Source: Pyropia yezoensis (lineage: Eukaryota; Rhodophyta; Bangiophyceae; Bangiales; Bangiaceae). Taken from it: DNA of 64,000 nt. The notes under the pieces were generated by a model that made no database searches, was not told the origin of the DNA, and saw only the letters and a program-made list of their open reading frames with translations. Positions 51,944 to 62,207 of the stretch are shown in pieces; the stretch's first letter is position 1, and every line of letters begins with the position of its first letter. The stretch covers positions 11,336,375 through 11,400,374 of the forward strand of contig CM020619.1 in the NCBI GenBank assembly GCA_009829735.1, in the 5' to 3' direction. The translations under genes and the position numbers were made by a program.

Positions 51944-53698
51944 GTCCATTACCGCGACCCACTTTTCCGGCCTCGACGCGGGCGTGTGCACCGGCGCGGC
52001 GGCGACGGTAGCGCCCCTGACGCCCACCGGCGGGCCGGCGGGCGTCTTGGCCGCGTCATCGCCTGGCGCGGCCAATGTGACACTAATGATGAAGTTTGAC
52101 GGGCGCGTCGGTGTGACGTCGTTTGAATTTTCGGTGGACACGGTCGACGTGGCCGGCGGGGCGCACACCTACCGCTGCGGCGGGTCGTACGTGGCGTCCA
52201 AGCTGTCGCTGGTCGACGACGCGACGGGGGCGGTGGTGTCGGAGGATGGCGGTGGGGCGGGCGTGTCGCTGGGCAGCTACGCCGACGTGCTGGCGACGGG
52301 CACCGTTCGGCTGGGCGTCCTCTCGCAGGCGTGCGACGCGGCCTCGTCGGGCGGCAGCCGCATCGTTCGACGGGGTGCAGGTGAGCGTGCGGGACGTGGC
52401 GGGTGACGAGGGCCTGCGCGTCTTTCCGCAGCCGGATGGATGCCCGGCTGTGGCCGATGCTGTGGCCGTCGGGTGCTCGCACGCGTATACGCCAGACGGG
52501 TTGGCCCTGCTGCCGTGACCGGCGGCGTACCGGGTAGGCGCGGGGGGGGGGGTGGCGTCGCTGGTGTGGCCTGCCGCGGCGGCTGACGGGGAGGCAAGGG
52601 AGGCTAACGTGGCGGTGCGGCTGGACACGATGCCGCCGCCACCGCCGGTCGTGACGGCGCTGCTGGTCGATGTGGACGCCGTGACGCTGGATGTGTCTGG
52701 CGCGGAGCTGGTGGGTGTCTCTGCGTTCAACGCGCCTGTATATGGGGGCCGTGTGGGAGCGTGCGGTGAGGGCCACGTCGCCGCTTGTGCGGGAGGCGTG
52801 CACGTTTGGGGCGGCCGACCAGGAGCTGGTCTTCCACACCGCCGGTGGTCCGGCCATTTCGGTCCACGATGACAGCCAGGTGATGTGCGACGGCATCTCG
52901 GCGGTCCAGTCGGCGGATGCGGCCAACGGCGGGGGGCGGGGGCTGCGGGTTGCGTTTGGGGATGGCCGCCTGGCAGCCGCCGCGGTGGCCAGTGGCACCG
53001 CCTTTGTGGCGAACAGCACGGCGGCGCGGGCGGCGACGCTGGCCGTCGCGGTGCTGCTGGACGTGTACACGCCGACACGGATTTCCGCGTCCAAGGCAGG
53101 TGCAGTGGCGGCGGCGGTGGCCGGCGTGGCGGGCGTGGCCACCGACGCGGTGGCAACGGTGGCCGTGGGCGCGTCGGCCGCGGCGGCGGCCGCGGCCGCC
53201 GCCCAGACGGCGTACGTGCGGGTGGCGCCGGCGGCGGCCGCCGCCGCGCAGTCTGCCAAGACCAACGCCCTCGCGTCGGGGGCGGTGGGGCGGGCGGTGC
53301 GGCTGGTACCGGGGGGTGTCCACCTCGAGGCCCTGTCGTTAGCGCCCGGCAGCTGTGCCAGTAGCGGGGGTGCCCCCGCAGACGCGGCCGGCGGCCTGTC
53401 GACGCTGGCGGTGGGGCTGACTGCGGGTGCTGTGATCGTTGCGCTGGTGGTGGTGGTGCTTGCGTGCCGGCGGTGGCGGTTGGCATGGGCGCCCCCGACG
53501 GCATCCTCCGCGACGTGTGTGGGCGGTCAGCCGACGCGCCTGGGCAGGTGGTCGACGAGTCCGGGTGCCACGGCGGGCGGTTTGTGCAGGCCGGCTCGGA
53601 CGCGAGCTTCACCTGCTCGATGTAGGCTTCGCCGCTTGGCCTCAGCAGGGGCGGTCGGCTTGACATTTCCGCCTTTCTTTGACTCTGTATGTATTTAA
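51944..53698 (+). pseudogene. Putative type I membrane surface protein, frame-broken
   Basis: Protein-like sequence moves through three frames: about 51944-52370, then 52371-52700 with a TGA at 52516, then 52700-53698. The extracellular part has beta-rich segments (LMMKFDGRVGVTSFEFSVD, YRCGGSYVASKLSLVDD, AISVHDDSQVMCDGI) and spaced cysteines (YRCGG, SQACD, DGCPAV, VGCSH, REACTF, VMCDG, GSCASS). A hydrophobic segment LAVGLTAGAVIVALVVVVLA followed by CRRWR (about 53404-53475) is a clear transmembrane helix with a basic stop-transfer. Two breaks coincide with G runs of 10 and 11 (51933-51942 and 52542-52552), so sequencing error is likely. I recognise no family and cannot fix the start or signal peptide. 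Confidence 0.4.
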
Positions 53699-54049
53699 CG
53701 AAGTAGAACGCGCTCTGAAGGGCGTTGGGCCAACGGTGGGATGGAGGGATGTTGTTGCTGCTTTTATGCGTCGCAACAGTGTATGAAATCAAAGAGTAAA
53801 CGTGAGCAAAAAGAATAGAACTGAGCCGCTCACACTTACGTAGAGAGAAGCAAGACCCCACCCCCCAACACAGAAGCAATACAATCGGTAAAACAGGCCC
53901 AGGCGTTAACCCAAAAAAACACACTCGACGCAATTTTGTGCACTGTGTCCGAGTGGCACCTTGTCCGAATAGTCCAGGAAGAGGAACCGACGACCCCCTT
54001 CCTATCTCCCTTTCGGCGCGAGGCAGAGGCCTGGCACAACCCCCCCCCC
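53699..54049. other. Spacer between convergent genes
   Basis: This is a relatively AT-rich 350-base interval between the convergent membrane-protein and secreted-protein genes. It probably contains both 3' ends. I see no further feature. Confidence 0.5.
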
Positions 54050-54670
54050 CTACCACCGAGTGGTCAGGACGCAGTACCCATGCGGCACGTCCGCGGAAAA
54101 GTGCATTTCAAACACCCCATTCCGCTCCACCCACAACATGAACCGGAATCCCCAAAAGCCCCACTTCAGCCCCCCGCAGTCCTTGAGCGACCCGTACCGG
54201 TCCCAGGCCAAGACCGCTCCGGGGTACTTCTTCTGCAGCCACTGCACGTCAAGCAGGTTCTGCAGCTCGAGGGTGGCGTCGGCGAGGTCCTTGCCAAAGC
54301 GGGTGACCAATACCGTCGTGTCTTTGGTGCCCGTGCAGGCCTCACCGTTGAAGTGGAAGTCGGACGGCCGGAGCAGCATCGTCGTCCCGTTGGCATCGTA
54401 CGCGGTCGGCAGCGGGCCGTCGATGGAGACGGTCCGCGGGCACTCTTTCGGCATGTTGGGGGCGCGGACGTAGTCCACGTCCCCAACAATGGAGCCGTTG
54501 GTGCCAGGCGGGATGATGACGGGGGGACCAATGGGCTCCGGTCCGATGGCCGCCACGCGGGCGGGGGCCGACGCTGCGGCGACCAGGGCGGCCGCCAAGA
54601 CAGCGGCGGCAAAGAGGCACCGACGGGCAGTGGGGCGGGGGGACGCACACGCGGCAGCCGCCATAATCAC
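54050..54670 (-). CDS. Small secreted protein, unknown function
   Basis: This intact ORF of 206 residues has a clear N-terminal signal: a short basic stretch ending ARR, then the hydrophobic CLFAAAVLAAALVAAASA (residues 18-35), with a likely cleavage after ARVAA. The mature part of about 165 residues has four cysteines (KECPR, EACTG, KDCGG, GYCVL), enough for two disulphides, and two N-glycosylation sequons (NGS, NGT). The C-terminal half is rich in aromatics (GLKWGFWGFRFMLWVERNGVFEMHF) and looks like a compact beta fold. No known domain comes to mind. The start chosen is the first ATG; a second ATG two codons later would not change the signal. An extracellular or vacuolar role is likely. Confidence 0.65.
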   Translation of the reverse strand: MIMAAAACASPRPTARRCLFAAAVLAAALVAAASAPARVAAIGPEPIGPPVIIPPGTNGSIVGDVDYVRAPNMPKECPRTVSIDGPLPTAYDANGTTMLLRPSDFHFNGEACTGTKDTTVLVTRFGKDLADATLELQNLLDVQWLQKKYPGAVLAWDRYGSLKDCGGLKWGFWGFRFMLWVERNGVFEMHFSADVPHGYCVLTTRW

Positions 54671-57299
54671 CGGCGAGGGGGCGGAGGCGGGGGAGAGACG
54701 CGGGATGGCAGGGGACTCACAGAGGTGGCCGCAGGTGGAGCGGGGAGAGTTGGCAGCGGTGGGGGGTCGTGTGGGGGGAACCGTTCACACGGCTGGCTGC
54801 TTGTTGACACGGACGGCCCGGCTCTAGCCCTGCCCTCCACCCGTGCGACTCTTTGTAACCCCCTACCGCGCCCCACCGAGCACTCAGCCCCCCCCGCCAC
54901 CCCGCCTCAGGACGGCCCTCCTCTCCCCGCAGGCCTGCCAGCGCCGCCCCGCCCCTTGCCAAGCCCCCAGAGGCGCGGGGGGGAGCGTCGGCGCTGTCAG
55001 CTGCCGCAGCCCATGGGCTGGGCCGTGCCGTACGGGCGGGGTGCGCCGCCACCGGCGACCACGTCGCGGACGCTACCGCTGGAGCCTCGCAAGTGACGCC
55101 CATGAGGAGCGCGCCTTTGACCCTGTGCTCGAGAGGGCTCGTCGCGGGGGGGGCTGGGTGCCGACTAGGCGGGAACTGTACATTGATACGTCATTGGCTG
55201 GTCGGTGCCGAGAGTGACCGACCCCGCCTCTTGTAAACATCCCCCAAACTTCCTACAACGAGGAGTGCCCGCTGCCGGCCCTTGCCCGGTGCTGTGCACC
55301 GGCGTTTATTGGGGAGTCGGGGGTCATCCTATGTAGACAGCTGGGGGGGAAAGCCTACGAATAGGGCCCAGACGCATGCCACACGGAGCAGCGATATCCC
55401 CGTGTGCCCCCTCTCCCGCATGCGTGTGCATACCCCCGCTGTGGATACTTCCGTGGTCAATGCACATACACAACGTATCGGGGCAGACCCGGGCTTCCGG
55501 CTCATCCATCTGTCCCCTGGATACGTACCATTCAGGGATGGGTGATCTCATTGCCATTTGTCGACGCGCGCACCCCCGCCCGCCACGTAGACGTGGACGG
55601 CCGACCGGCCGACCAGTCGCGCGCCACACAACAGCACGCCCCGTGGCCACGGCCGGCGCGGGGGCGGCAACAGCAGCGGACGGTCCGTCACGGTCGGCAC
55701 GGTGCCGACACCGCAGAGCAGCACCGGGGGGCCCGCCGGCCGGCTGTCCCGCCCCGTTACGCTCGCCTCCTCGCAGCCGTGATCAATGCGACGTCTTGTT
55801 AACGTGTCTGCGGAGGCCGGCCGGCGGCGTCGTAGCGCCCATGGGAGAAAGCACCGTCGCTTCCAAAGTCAGCCCCTGTCGGCGGCACCCCGCCCGCAAG
55901 TGTGCGGGCCCCTACCGGGCTGAGAGGGTGATCAAACCAATTCGAGTTCGCAGTGGATTCTATTGATTGAAACGCGGTTTGGCCTAACTGTGATTCCAGC
56001 CACTGGGCAGAGACGAGTTCGGACATTGTCATCTGCCACCAGTAGCATCCCGCGGCATCCCGGCCACGGGGAGCGACTATGTAGGCTCGGGTACCATGCA
56101 CACACGAGTTTTTTGTTTTGATTAGAAATACTTTTGATTATTGATTAGCGCATTGCAGGCTACATGAAAGCTTAAATATTAGAATGTTGCTTGCGCGCGG
56201 CCGTGGAGCGTCCTCTCGCATGACTACGGTCGTCGGACCTCCAGAAGCTGCACTGTTGGCGCTATTGATGGGGATGTATAATGGTGAAGAGGGACCGCCG
56301 GGGAAGGTAAGGAGATGGCACCAGCTTGAACTGAATGGGGCTTGAGCGTGGCGGCGCGGCGAGGCGTCCTCGCGCAGGTCTCTCAGGTGAGCGGGGAAGA
56401 ACGGCGCGAGAGAAGAGAACGTGTGGGGAGGTGGAAAGGTCTCGTAAAATATAGAAATTAGCGAGTCTTTGAGGGGAGCGGGGGCGCGGGGTGCGGTGGA
56501 AAGGGTCGCGGCCGTGCAGCAACGTACGCCCTCCACTGCACGCGATGCGACCAAACGGAAGGAGGGGCTGAGGGCTGCCGAAAGCGTCGACGGCGCTCCC
56601 TCCGCCACTTTAACCGCGTCTGCGCGACGGAGGCCGATTGCGACTCCACCCGCTGCCGAGGGGCCTGCGCCGCAGGGTGCGGCAGGGGCCGGGGCGCGAG
56701 CGTCTGTGCCCGTCACCAGCACGAGGTGGCAGCCTCGACGCGGCCGCTTCCAGTGCCCCTGGAGCCACGCACTCCGCCGCCGGTGCGGGCGGCGCGGACC
56801 AGGTGAGGGCAAACGTCGACGCGGGGGCTGCGGCAGTGGTGTTCGCCGCCGCCGCTGTGGGGACTGGTGGCGGTAGCGGCGACGGTACCGGTGGCGTCGT
56901 CCGCGGCTGTTCCGGCGACGACGGCCGTCGGCAGCGGTGGCCACGCTGAGAGTGAGCCCACCGGTCACGACCCAATTGAGATTTATTTCTTATCTCATGG
57001 TCACACTGTTGAGGGGCGCACACCGGGGAAGGGCGGGCAAGTACGAAGTGATCCCCCCCTTTGTTGTCCCCGGGTGGGACTGCCTGGATGGACTTGCCAT
57101 CCAGGCGGAGGGGCGCAGCCTAGTTTCGCGTGTACCCGCGGTGCGAGCCACCCAGGCTGGGTATGCGGCGGCGGAGCACCGCTACCGCAACCTGGCTGAC
57201 GGGTCGGCGGAGGAGGGGGCGGCGGTTATGCCGGCCGCCACCGCCTGGAGCAGCAAGTATGAGGGTACCGGTGTGAGGGCGGTCAGCGGATGGCAGAAG
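54671..57299. other. Intergenic DNA, nothing supported
   Basis: Many GC-driven overlapping ORFs lie on both strands, none with protein-like features. An AT-richer patch with TTGATTATTGATTAG lies at 56115-56180. The 3' part (56940-57300) may be the decayed 5' region of the copia element, but I see no LTR. Confidence 0.45.
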
Positions 57300-59739
57300 C
57301 TAGCAGCCACGCGGCGAGTGGCTGTGAGGCCCAGCACCATACGGGGCATATCGGCAGCGGGGTCCCGGCCACATGATGAGCGGTGTGCCGATCTGGGGTG
57401 GGCGCTTTGGCACCACACAGAGGGGGAGCAGCCAGCCTGCCTTTGTGGCAGGAAGGGGCCGTGGGGGGGTTTGCCCACCTCGGAGCGACAACGATGGCCA
57501 GCACAGCTGCGGCCGTCAAGGGGATGGATATCACCCCCGGATGGATGGCTGAGTTGCGGCAGAAGACGTGCGGCCCCTGCATTGAGGGCAAGATGAGACG
57601 TGCTCTTTCCCCCCATCAGAGAGTCGCACCACGGCTCCTCTTCAGTTGCTGCACACCGACGTGTGCGGCTCAATGCGTGTCGTGTCATCCGGCGGCAATG
57701 TCCTCTTTGTCACCATCATTGACAGCGAGACCAAGTACAAGACGTTCACCCTCATCCGCACGAAGGGGAAGGCCAATCAGGCGGTCATCGCCACCGTCAA
57801 CCGTTGGAAGACACTGACGGGTCTCAAATTCAAGGTCATCCGCTCCGACAACGGCAAGGAATATGAGGGAACCGACTTTGAGCGGTGGCTGTCCGACAAG
57901 GGTATCCAGCACCAGACAAGCATGCCCTACACACCCCAGCAAAATGGGGTGGCTGAGCGCTACAACCGTGTCATCACCGAGCGCACAATGGCGCTCCTGG
58001 CGGACAGTGGTCTGCCCCCCAAGTGGTGGGCCGAGGCCGGAGCTACTGTGAACTACCTGGCCAACCGTGTGCCCCAGCGCAACCAACTCCTCACCCCCTA
58101 CAAGCTACTCCATCGAGTGAGGCCGGGCGTTGGCCACATCCGCATCTTTGGCTGCGCGGCGTGGGTGTACACCCCCCCCGACATCCGCACTAAGCTGCAG
58201 CCGCGCGCCGAGCGTGGCATTCTGCTTGGCTACGCGGAGAACCAGAAGGGCTACTGTGCGCTGGTCAAGAACAAGGTGGAAGTATCCCGCGACGTGCGAT
58301 TTGACGAGACGGTTGTCGGGCAGCAGACGCTACGAGGCCTGTCGCCCGCGCACGCGACCGTGCAACTGCCGTCCGTCGCAGTTGCCCCCACGCCCACGAC
58401 CACCGTAATGTACGATGGCGATTTTGACAGCGACATTGACGGCCCCGACACGCCGGCACCGACGACCACCGTGCAGCAGCAATCCTCATCCATCGACGAG
58501 GCGGTTGCTGCCGCACGCAACCTCGTCAACACGGGGACTTCAAGCGGCGCCACGGCCGCAGCCGGTGGCACCACGGGGGAGAAAGAGACGGGTGCATCGG
58601 GCGCTGAGTCTGACACGTCGTCAGGTTTTGAAACGGCGGACGACAACGACGACAACTCTGGCGCAGCAACTATGGACGATGGCAGCCTGCCCTCGCGACA
58701 CACTGCGCGACTCCCCCGTGCAAACCCCAAGCCAGCCACTGGCCGCGGCAATGCCACCGCGGCATGGGCTGCCAACCGGCCAAGCATCCTGCATGATGCA
58801 CACGCTGGACGTCGCCCCATGCGCCTGTCGGCGGCTGCCACCAGTGGGACCCATATTCTCGGGTCGGCTCTGGCGGCCAAGGGCGGTCGGTCACCGGACA
58901 AGATGCGGATCGACCAAGCCCGTCGCCAGACGGACTTGCCAGTCTTTGAAAAGGCGGTCAATACGGAGGTCGATGCCCTGTGGGCTCAGGGGACGTGGAA
59001 GCTGACTATCCTGCCTCACGGAAAGCGTATCTCTGTTACCGAGATGCTCTGTGAGCACAAGAGGGGCCCAACGGAAGAGGTGACGCTACACAAGGGGCGC
59101 TATGTTGTACGCGGGAACAAGCAAATCTTTCTTCTCGACTACAACGACGTGTGGGCACCGGTGGCCCCGCTATGGCTCTCTATGCACGCTGATGGCCTTC
59201 TCCGTGGGGACGGGGCTGGTCATCGCGCAGCTGGACATTGAGACGGCCTTCCTGAATGGTCACGTCGAGGAGGAGATCTAAGTGCGACAGCCACGCGGCT
59301 ATGAGCGCGGAGACAGGACCAAGGTCTGTCGAATTATCAAGGCACTCTACGGCCTGAAACAGGCCGCGCGGCCGTGTTACCAGAAGCTAGGAGAGGTGCT
59401 GCGGGCATCGGGCTTTTAGCCCTGCCACGCCGACCCATGCCTGTTCAAGAGCACCGCGAAGGGGATCACCACCTTTTCCTTGCCTACGTGGACGACCTAC
59501 TCATCGCCGCCTCGACTATGGCGGCGGTTAACAAGGCAAAGACGGCGGTCACGGGTGACTTCAAGGCCCGCGACTTGGGGGAGCCGGAATAATTCCTCGG
59601 CCAGCATGTCACGCACAGCCAGGAGCGGGGCACTCTTCAACTTGGGCAGCGGCAGTATGTCGCCGACATCCTTGTGGCAGTATTGACCCCGAGGTACGGG
59701 GGCAACACGTGCCATGCAAGGGGCAGCAGGCCACTAGCC
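57300..59739 (+). mobile_element. Ty1/copia retrotransposon remnant
   Basis: The order GAG-pre-integrase zinc motif, integrase, then reverse transcriptase is that of Ty1/copia (Pseudoviridae). No LTR of this element is visible. The left edge is not defined, and the right side stops inside RT where the Ty3 element E3 begins, so the remainder may lie beyond E3. Several nonsense codons and frameshifts show it is dead. Confidence 0.8.
57470..59690 (+). pseudogene. pol: Copia Pol (integrase and RT), degenerate
   Basis: A zinc region comes first (GFAHLGATTMAS, then CGPCIEGKMRR near 57560-57600). A frameshift in a C run near 57606-57613 follows. The integrase is then open from 57646 with TDVCG, RSDNGKEY and GVAERYNR as the D,D,E core, then FGCAAWVY and RGILLGY. 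An acidic Ser/Thr-rich linker leads to RT (ALWAQGTWKL, GRYVVRGNKQ). The frame shifts near 59163-59170, after which RT motifs QLDIETAFLNG, ALYGLKQAARPCYQKL and YVDDLLIA are recognisable, but with TAA at 59279-59281, TAG near 59417 and TAA near 59590. Homology fades after QYVADIL near 59680. Confidence 0.82.
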
Positions 59740-60141
59740 TGATCCGTTCCTCCCCCTTCATTTGGGTCCGTATTCCCTAAGTTTGGGATAGTTAGCTTAG
59801 TAGTAAATCCAACTTGGATTTGAGGGTTTTCTGCATTTATCGTCTTGAATTTTCGTGTGGCCCGGTGGGCAGGTGCTGGGGTGGGAGATTCTGAGTGGCG
59901 AGATTCTGAGGGGACCCTGGGGGGATAAGGGGAGGGACAGCGGGGCTTGGCCCTGCGTCCCCGTCCCGACCAAGAAACTGTTGGACCACACACCATCCTC
60001 TTGTTTGTCAGTGGGGGGCTTGCCCCACAACAGGGACAGAGTGTGTGCGACTTGCACTTCTTCCGGTTCCCCCGACAGGGGAGGCAGCCCTTGTACACCG
60101 CCCCAACTTGGGTGCCGTGTGTGTAAGTGGTTTTTTCCACA
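59740..60141 (+). repeat. E3 5' LTR (start tentative)
   Basis: The right edge is set by ...CCACA at 60141, two bases before the PBS. The left edge TGATCC at 59740 is a guess, because the partner LTR is outside the window. It shares GTCCGTATT with the LTRs of E1/E2 near its start. Confidence 0.45.
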
Positions 60142-60143
60142 TT

Positions 60144-60161
60144 TGGTGGAGCAGCAGGGGA
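60144..60161 (+). other. E3 primer-binding site
   Basis: TGGTGGAGCAGCAGGGGA is identical over 18 bases to that of E1, although the elements are otherwise diverged. Confidence 0.7.
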
Positions 60162-60260
60162 CAGAGGTAAACTTTACCTCCGGGTGCACCCGGGTGTAGG
60201 GGGCCCTCTGTCTCAGAGGAACGGTGGACTTGGACCGTGTCATACGGATCGTCAGCCAAC

Positions 60261-62207
60261 ATGGCTAGTTCGGACCCCCCGTCGTCCGGGGAGTACACGG
60301 GTGACGCACGTACTTCAGTGCCTTTGAATACTGGTGAGACACAGGTGGGTTTACCTGGGGTCGCAGAGGGACTAGAGGTCCCTCAAGCCAGCAGGACTGG
60401 AAGTGCGGGCGGGCAACAGGCCACCCCGACTCAGTCGGGAGTTCACTCGGGTGACACTTCTGATGTGGGTGGGCCGAAGTCTGGCCACCGTGTGGTACAC
60501 TCAACGGGAACGTCCCAAGGGGTGAGGACTGTCCCCGCGGGTTCCACTCGGGATGGAGCCAACTTTGGCTTGGAGCCGTCGCCAACTAGGCCTTCGGAGG
60601 ACAGCGAACCTCCGTTGGTCGGCGATGGGCTCGCGCCCATGCCCCCGGTTGAGACCCCTGAGGAACGTGGTTACCCCTCAGGTGGACTCCCGGAGGCGGA
60701 CCGAGACTCAACTGGAGTCGTCAATCCACTCCTCGCGGAAACTGTCCGTCGGGAGGCGACCAATGTGCTGCGGCAGACTTTGCCGGACCTGGTGGTCACG
60801 ATGACGAATACTATTCTGAATCAGATTGTGGCGAGTTTGCCAGATGGCCTTGATGTCCAGACCGGATCGGGGCTTTCGAGCCCGCAGGCGCAGGGGGAAT
60901 CCCTCCTCACGCCTATCTCGGGTCGCCCCGAACAGGGGGCGACACCTGTGACTCCCAACGAGGGAGCCACACCATACTCGGTGGGGCGTACGCCCTTCAT
61001 GGGGGAGTCTCCCCCGGAAACGCCGGCGGCTACACCAAGCGCGCCGGGCCAGACTATGGGCACTGAGGGTCAACTTACCCCAGTGCCACAGCGGCCGTTC
61101 CCTCAACGTGAGGTGCCGCTCAAGATCCAGGTAGCCAACCCGGTCTACCAGAGGATCTTTGATTGTGAGACCTACGCCCTCCACAACAAGTCGGTGGCGT
61201 ATGGTCCTGACCAGGCCCGAGCCATGGGCCGTGCCAAGAAGAATGCACTTCACTCTTTTGGGCACAAAGCGGAGTGGGATGGAACTCCCCCCCTCCGTGT
61301 TTTTGAGTTCCTACGTCGTTTCACAAAAGCCTGTGACGACAATGCCATAAGTGAAGGCTTGGCTTTTTACATGCTACGGGAGTTTATGAAGGGAGACCTG
61401 CGGACAGAACTTATGTCCGTCATGCCCAGCTCCTCAAGTGGAGGCGCTGGGGAGGTGACGTCCTATTTGGAGCTCGTCAACTGGTTGTTGAGAGCCATGG
61501 TTGATGAAGCGGCGTTGGCTTCTCAAGTCGAGGAGTTTACGCAAGCCTATCAGGAAGAGGCGGAGGACGAGTTGTACTTTGCGGAGCGAGTCCGTAAGCT
61601 CAACAATCTTTGTGGGTTTCTTCATCCACAAGCTGTGGTGAAGAGTCGGTTTGTGGAGGGACTCCATTGGTCAGTCCGGATGGAGACCCGGGAGCATAAC
61701 ACTGCCCGGGCGACCCTGGCCGAGTTGGCTAGGTTCGCCTACCGCAGAGGCGAGGCCTACCGCAAGTTGCGGGAGGAACAACGCCAGGAGCGTCAAGCCG
61801 AGTTGGCCAAGGAACGGGAGGAGGCGCGCCGGGCCCGAGAGTTGAGAGAGGCACGCCGAATCCGCAAGGAGAGGGTGGTAGCTGCCGTGGGAACTTCCCA
61901 GGGTATCTCTTCGTCTTCCCCAGTTGGGAAGACCCCTCCGGGAACTGATAATCGGTGTTGGAACTGCAACTCCGATGGACAATGGGCATATGATTGCCCC
62001 AAGTTGAGTAAAGGCATCCAACAACTTGTTAGGAATGCGAGTAAGAAGTCGGCTACGAACGAAGTACGTTCACGCCGCGAGGGTGGGTCTCGACCGGTGG
62101 TGGCGGTCGCCACACCCTCGGCGGAGGGGGCGGACACGTCGTCCTCGGACTCGTCGTTTTCCCCTTCGTCCTCAGATTCGGACGCCAAGTCGGCGGGAAA
62201 CGAATGA
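60261..62207 (+). CDS. gag: E3 Gag polyprotein
   Basis: The ATG at 60261 gives 648 residues. Residues 1-290 are Pro/Ser/Gly-rich. Residues about 295-530 are helical and capsid-like (YALHNKSVAYG, FEFLRRFTKACDDN, AERVRKLNNLCGFLHPQ). A strongly charged Arg/Glu helix follows (LREEQRQERQAELAKEREE). The zinc knuckle reads C-x2-C-x4-Q-x4-C, with Gln (CAA) where His is expected, which should weaken zinc binding. The C-terminus is Ser-rich and acidic, then AGNE-stop. The stop TGA (62205) overlaps the pol ATG (62204). The ORF has no breaks. Confidence 0.9.
   Translation: MASSDPPSSGEYTGDARTSVPLNTGETQVGLPGVAEGLEVPQASRTGSAGGQQATPTQSGVHSGDTSDVGGPKSGHRVVHSTGTSQGVRTVPAGSTRDGANFGLEPSPTRPSEDSEPPLVGDGLAPMPPVETPEERGYPSGGLPEADRDSTGVVNPLLAETVRREATNVLRQTLPDLVVTMTNTILNQIVASLPDGLDVQTGSGLSSPQAQGESLLTPISGRPEQGATPVTPNEGATPYSVGRTPFMGESPPETPAATPSAPGQTMGTEGQLTPVPQRPFPQREVPLKIQVANPVYQRIFDCETYALHNKSVAYGPDQARAMGRAKKNALHSFGHKAEWDGTPPLRVFEFLRRFTKACDDNAISEGLAFYMLREFMKGDLRTELMSVMPSSSSGGAGEVTSYLELVNWLLRAMVDEAALASQVEEFTQAYQEEAEDELYFAERVRKLNNLCGFLHPQAVVKSRFVEGLHWSVRMETREHNTARATLAELARFAYRRGEAYRKLREEQRQERQAELAKEREEARRARELREARRIRKERVVAAVGTSQGISSSSPVGKTPPGTDNRCWNCNSDGQWAYDCPKLSKGIQQLVRNASKKSATNEVRSRREGGSRPVVAVATPSAEGADTSSSDSSFSPSSSDSDAKSAGNE
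62195..62201 (+). promoter_or_regulatory. Candidate -1 ribosomal frameshift site, gag to pol (E3)
   Basis: GGGAAAC is in the same phase and at the same distance (three bases) from the gag stop as in E1/E2. Downstream, CCGTT (62208-62212) pairs with AACGG (62236-62240) and GAGCT (62214-62218) pairs with AGCTC (62229-62233), giving a nested hairpin that is unrelated in sequence to that of E1. Confidence 0.75.

Noticed and set aside
52083..54056. 657-codon minus ORF
   Set aside because: It is the shadow of the membrane-protein gene and spacer on the opposite strand. It is dominated by Pro/Arg/Thr and overlaps the end of the secreted-protein gene.
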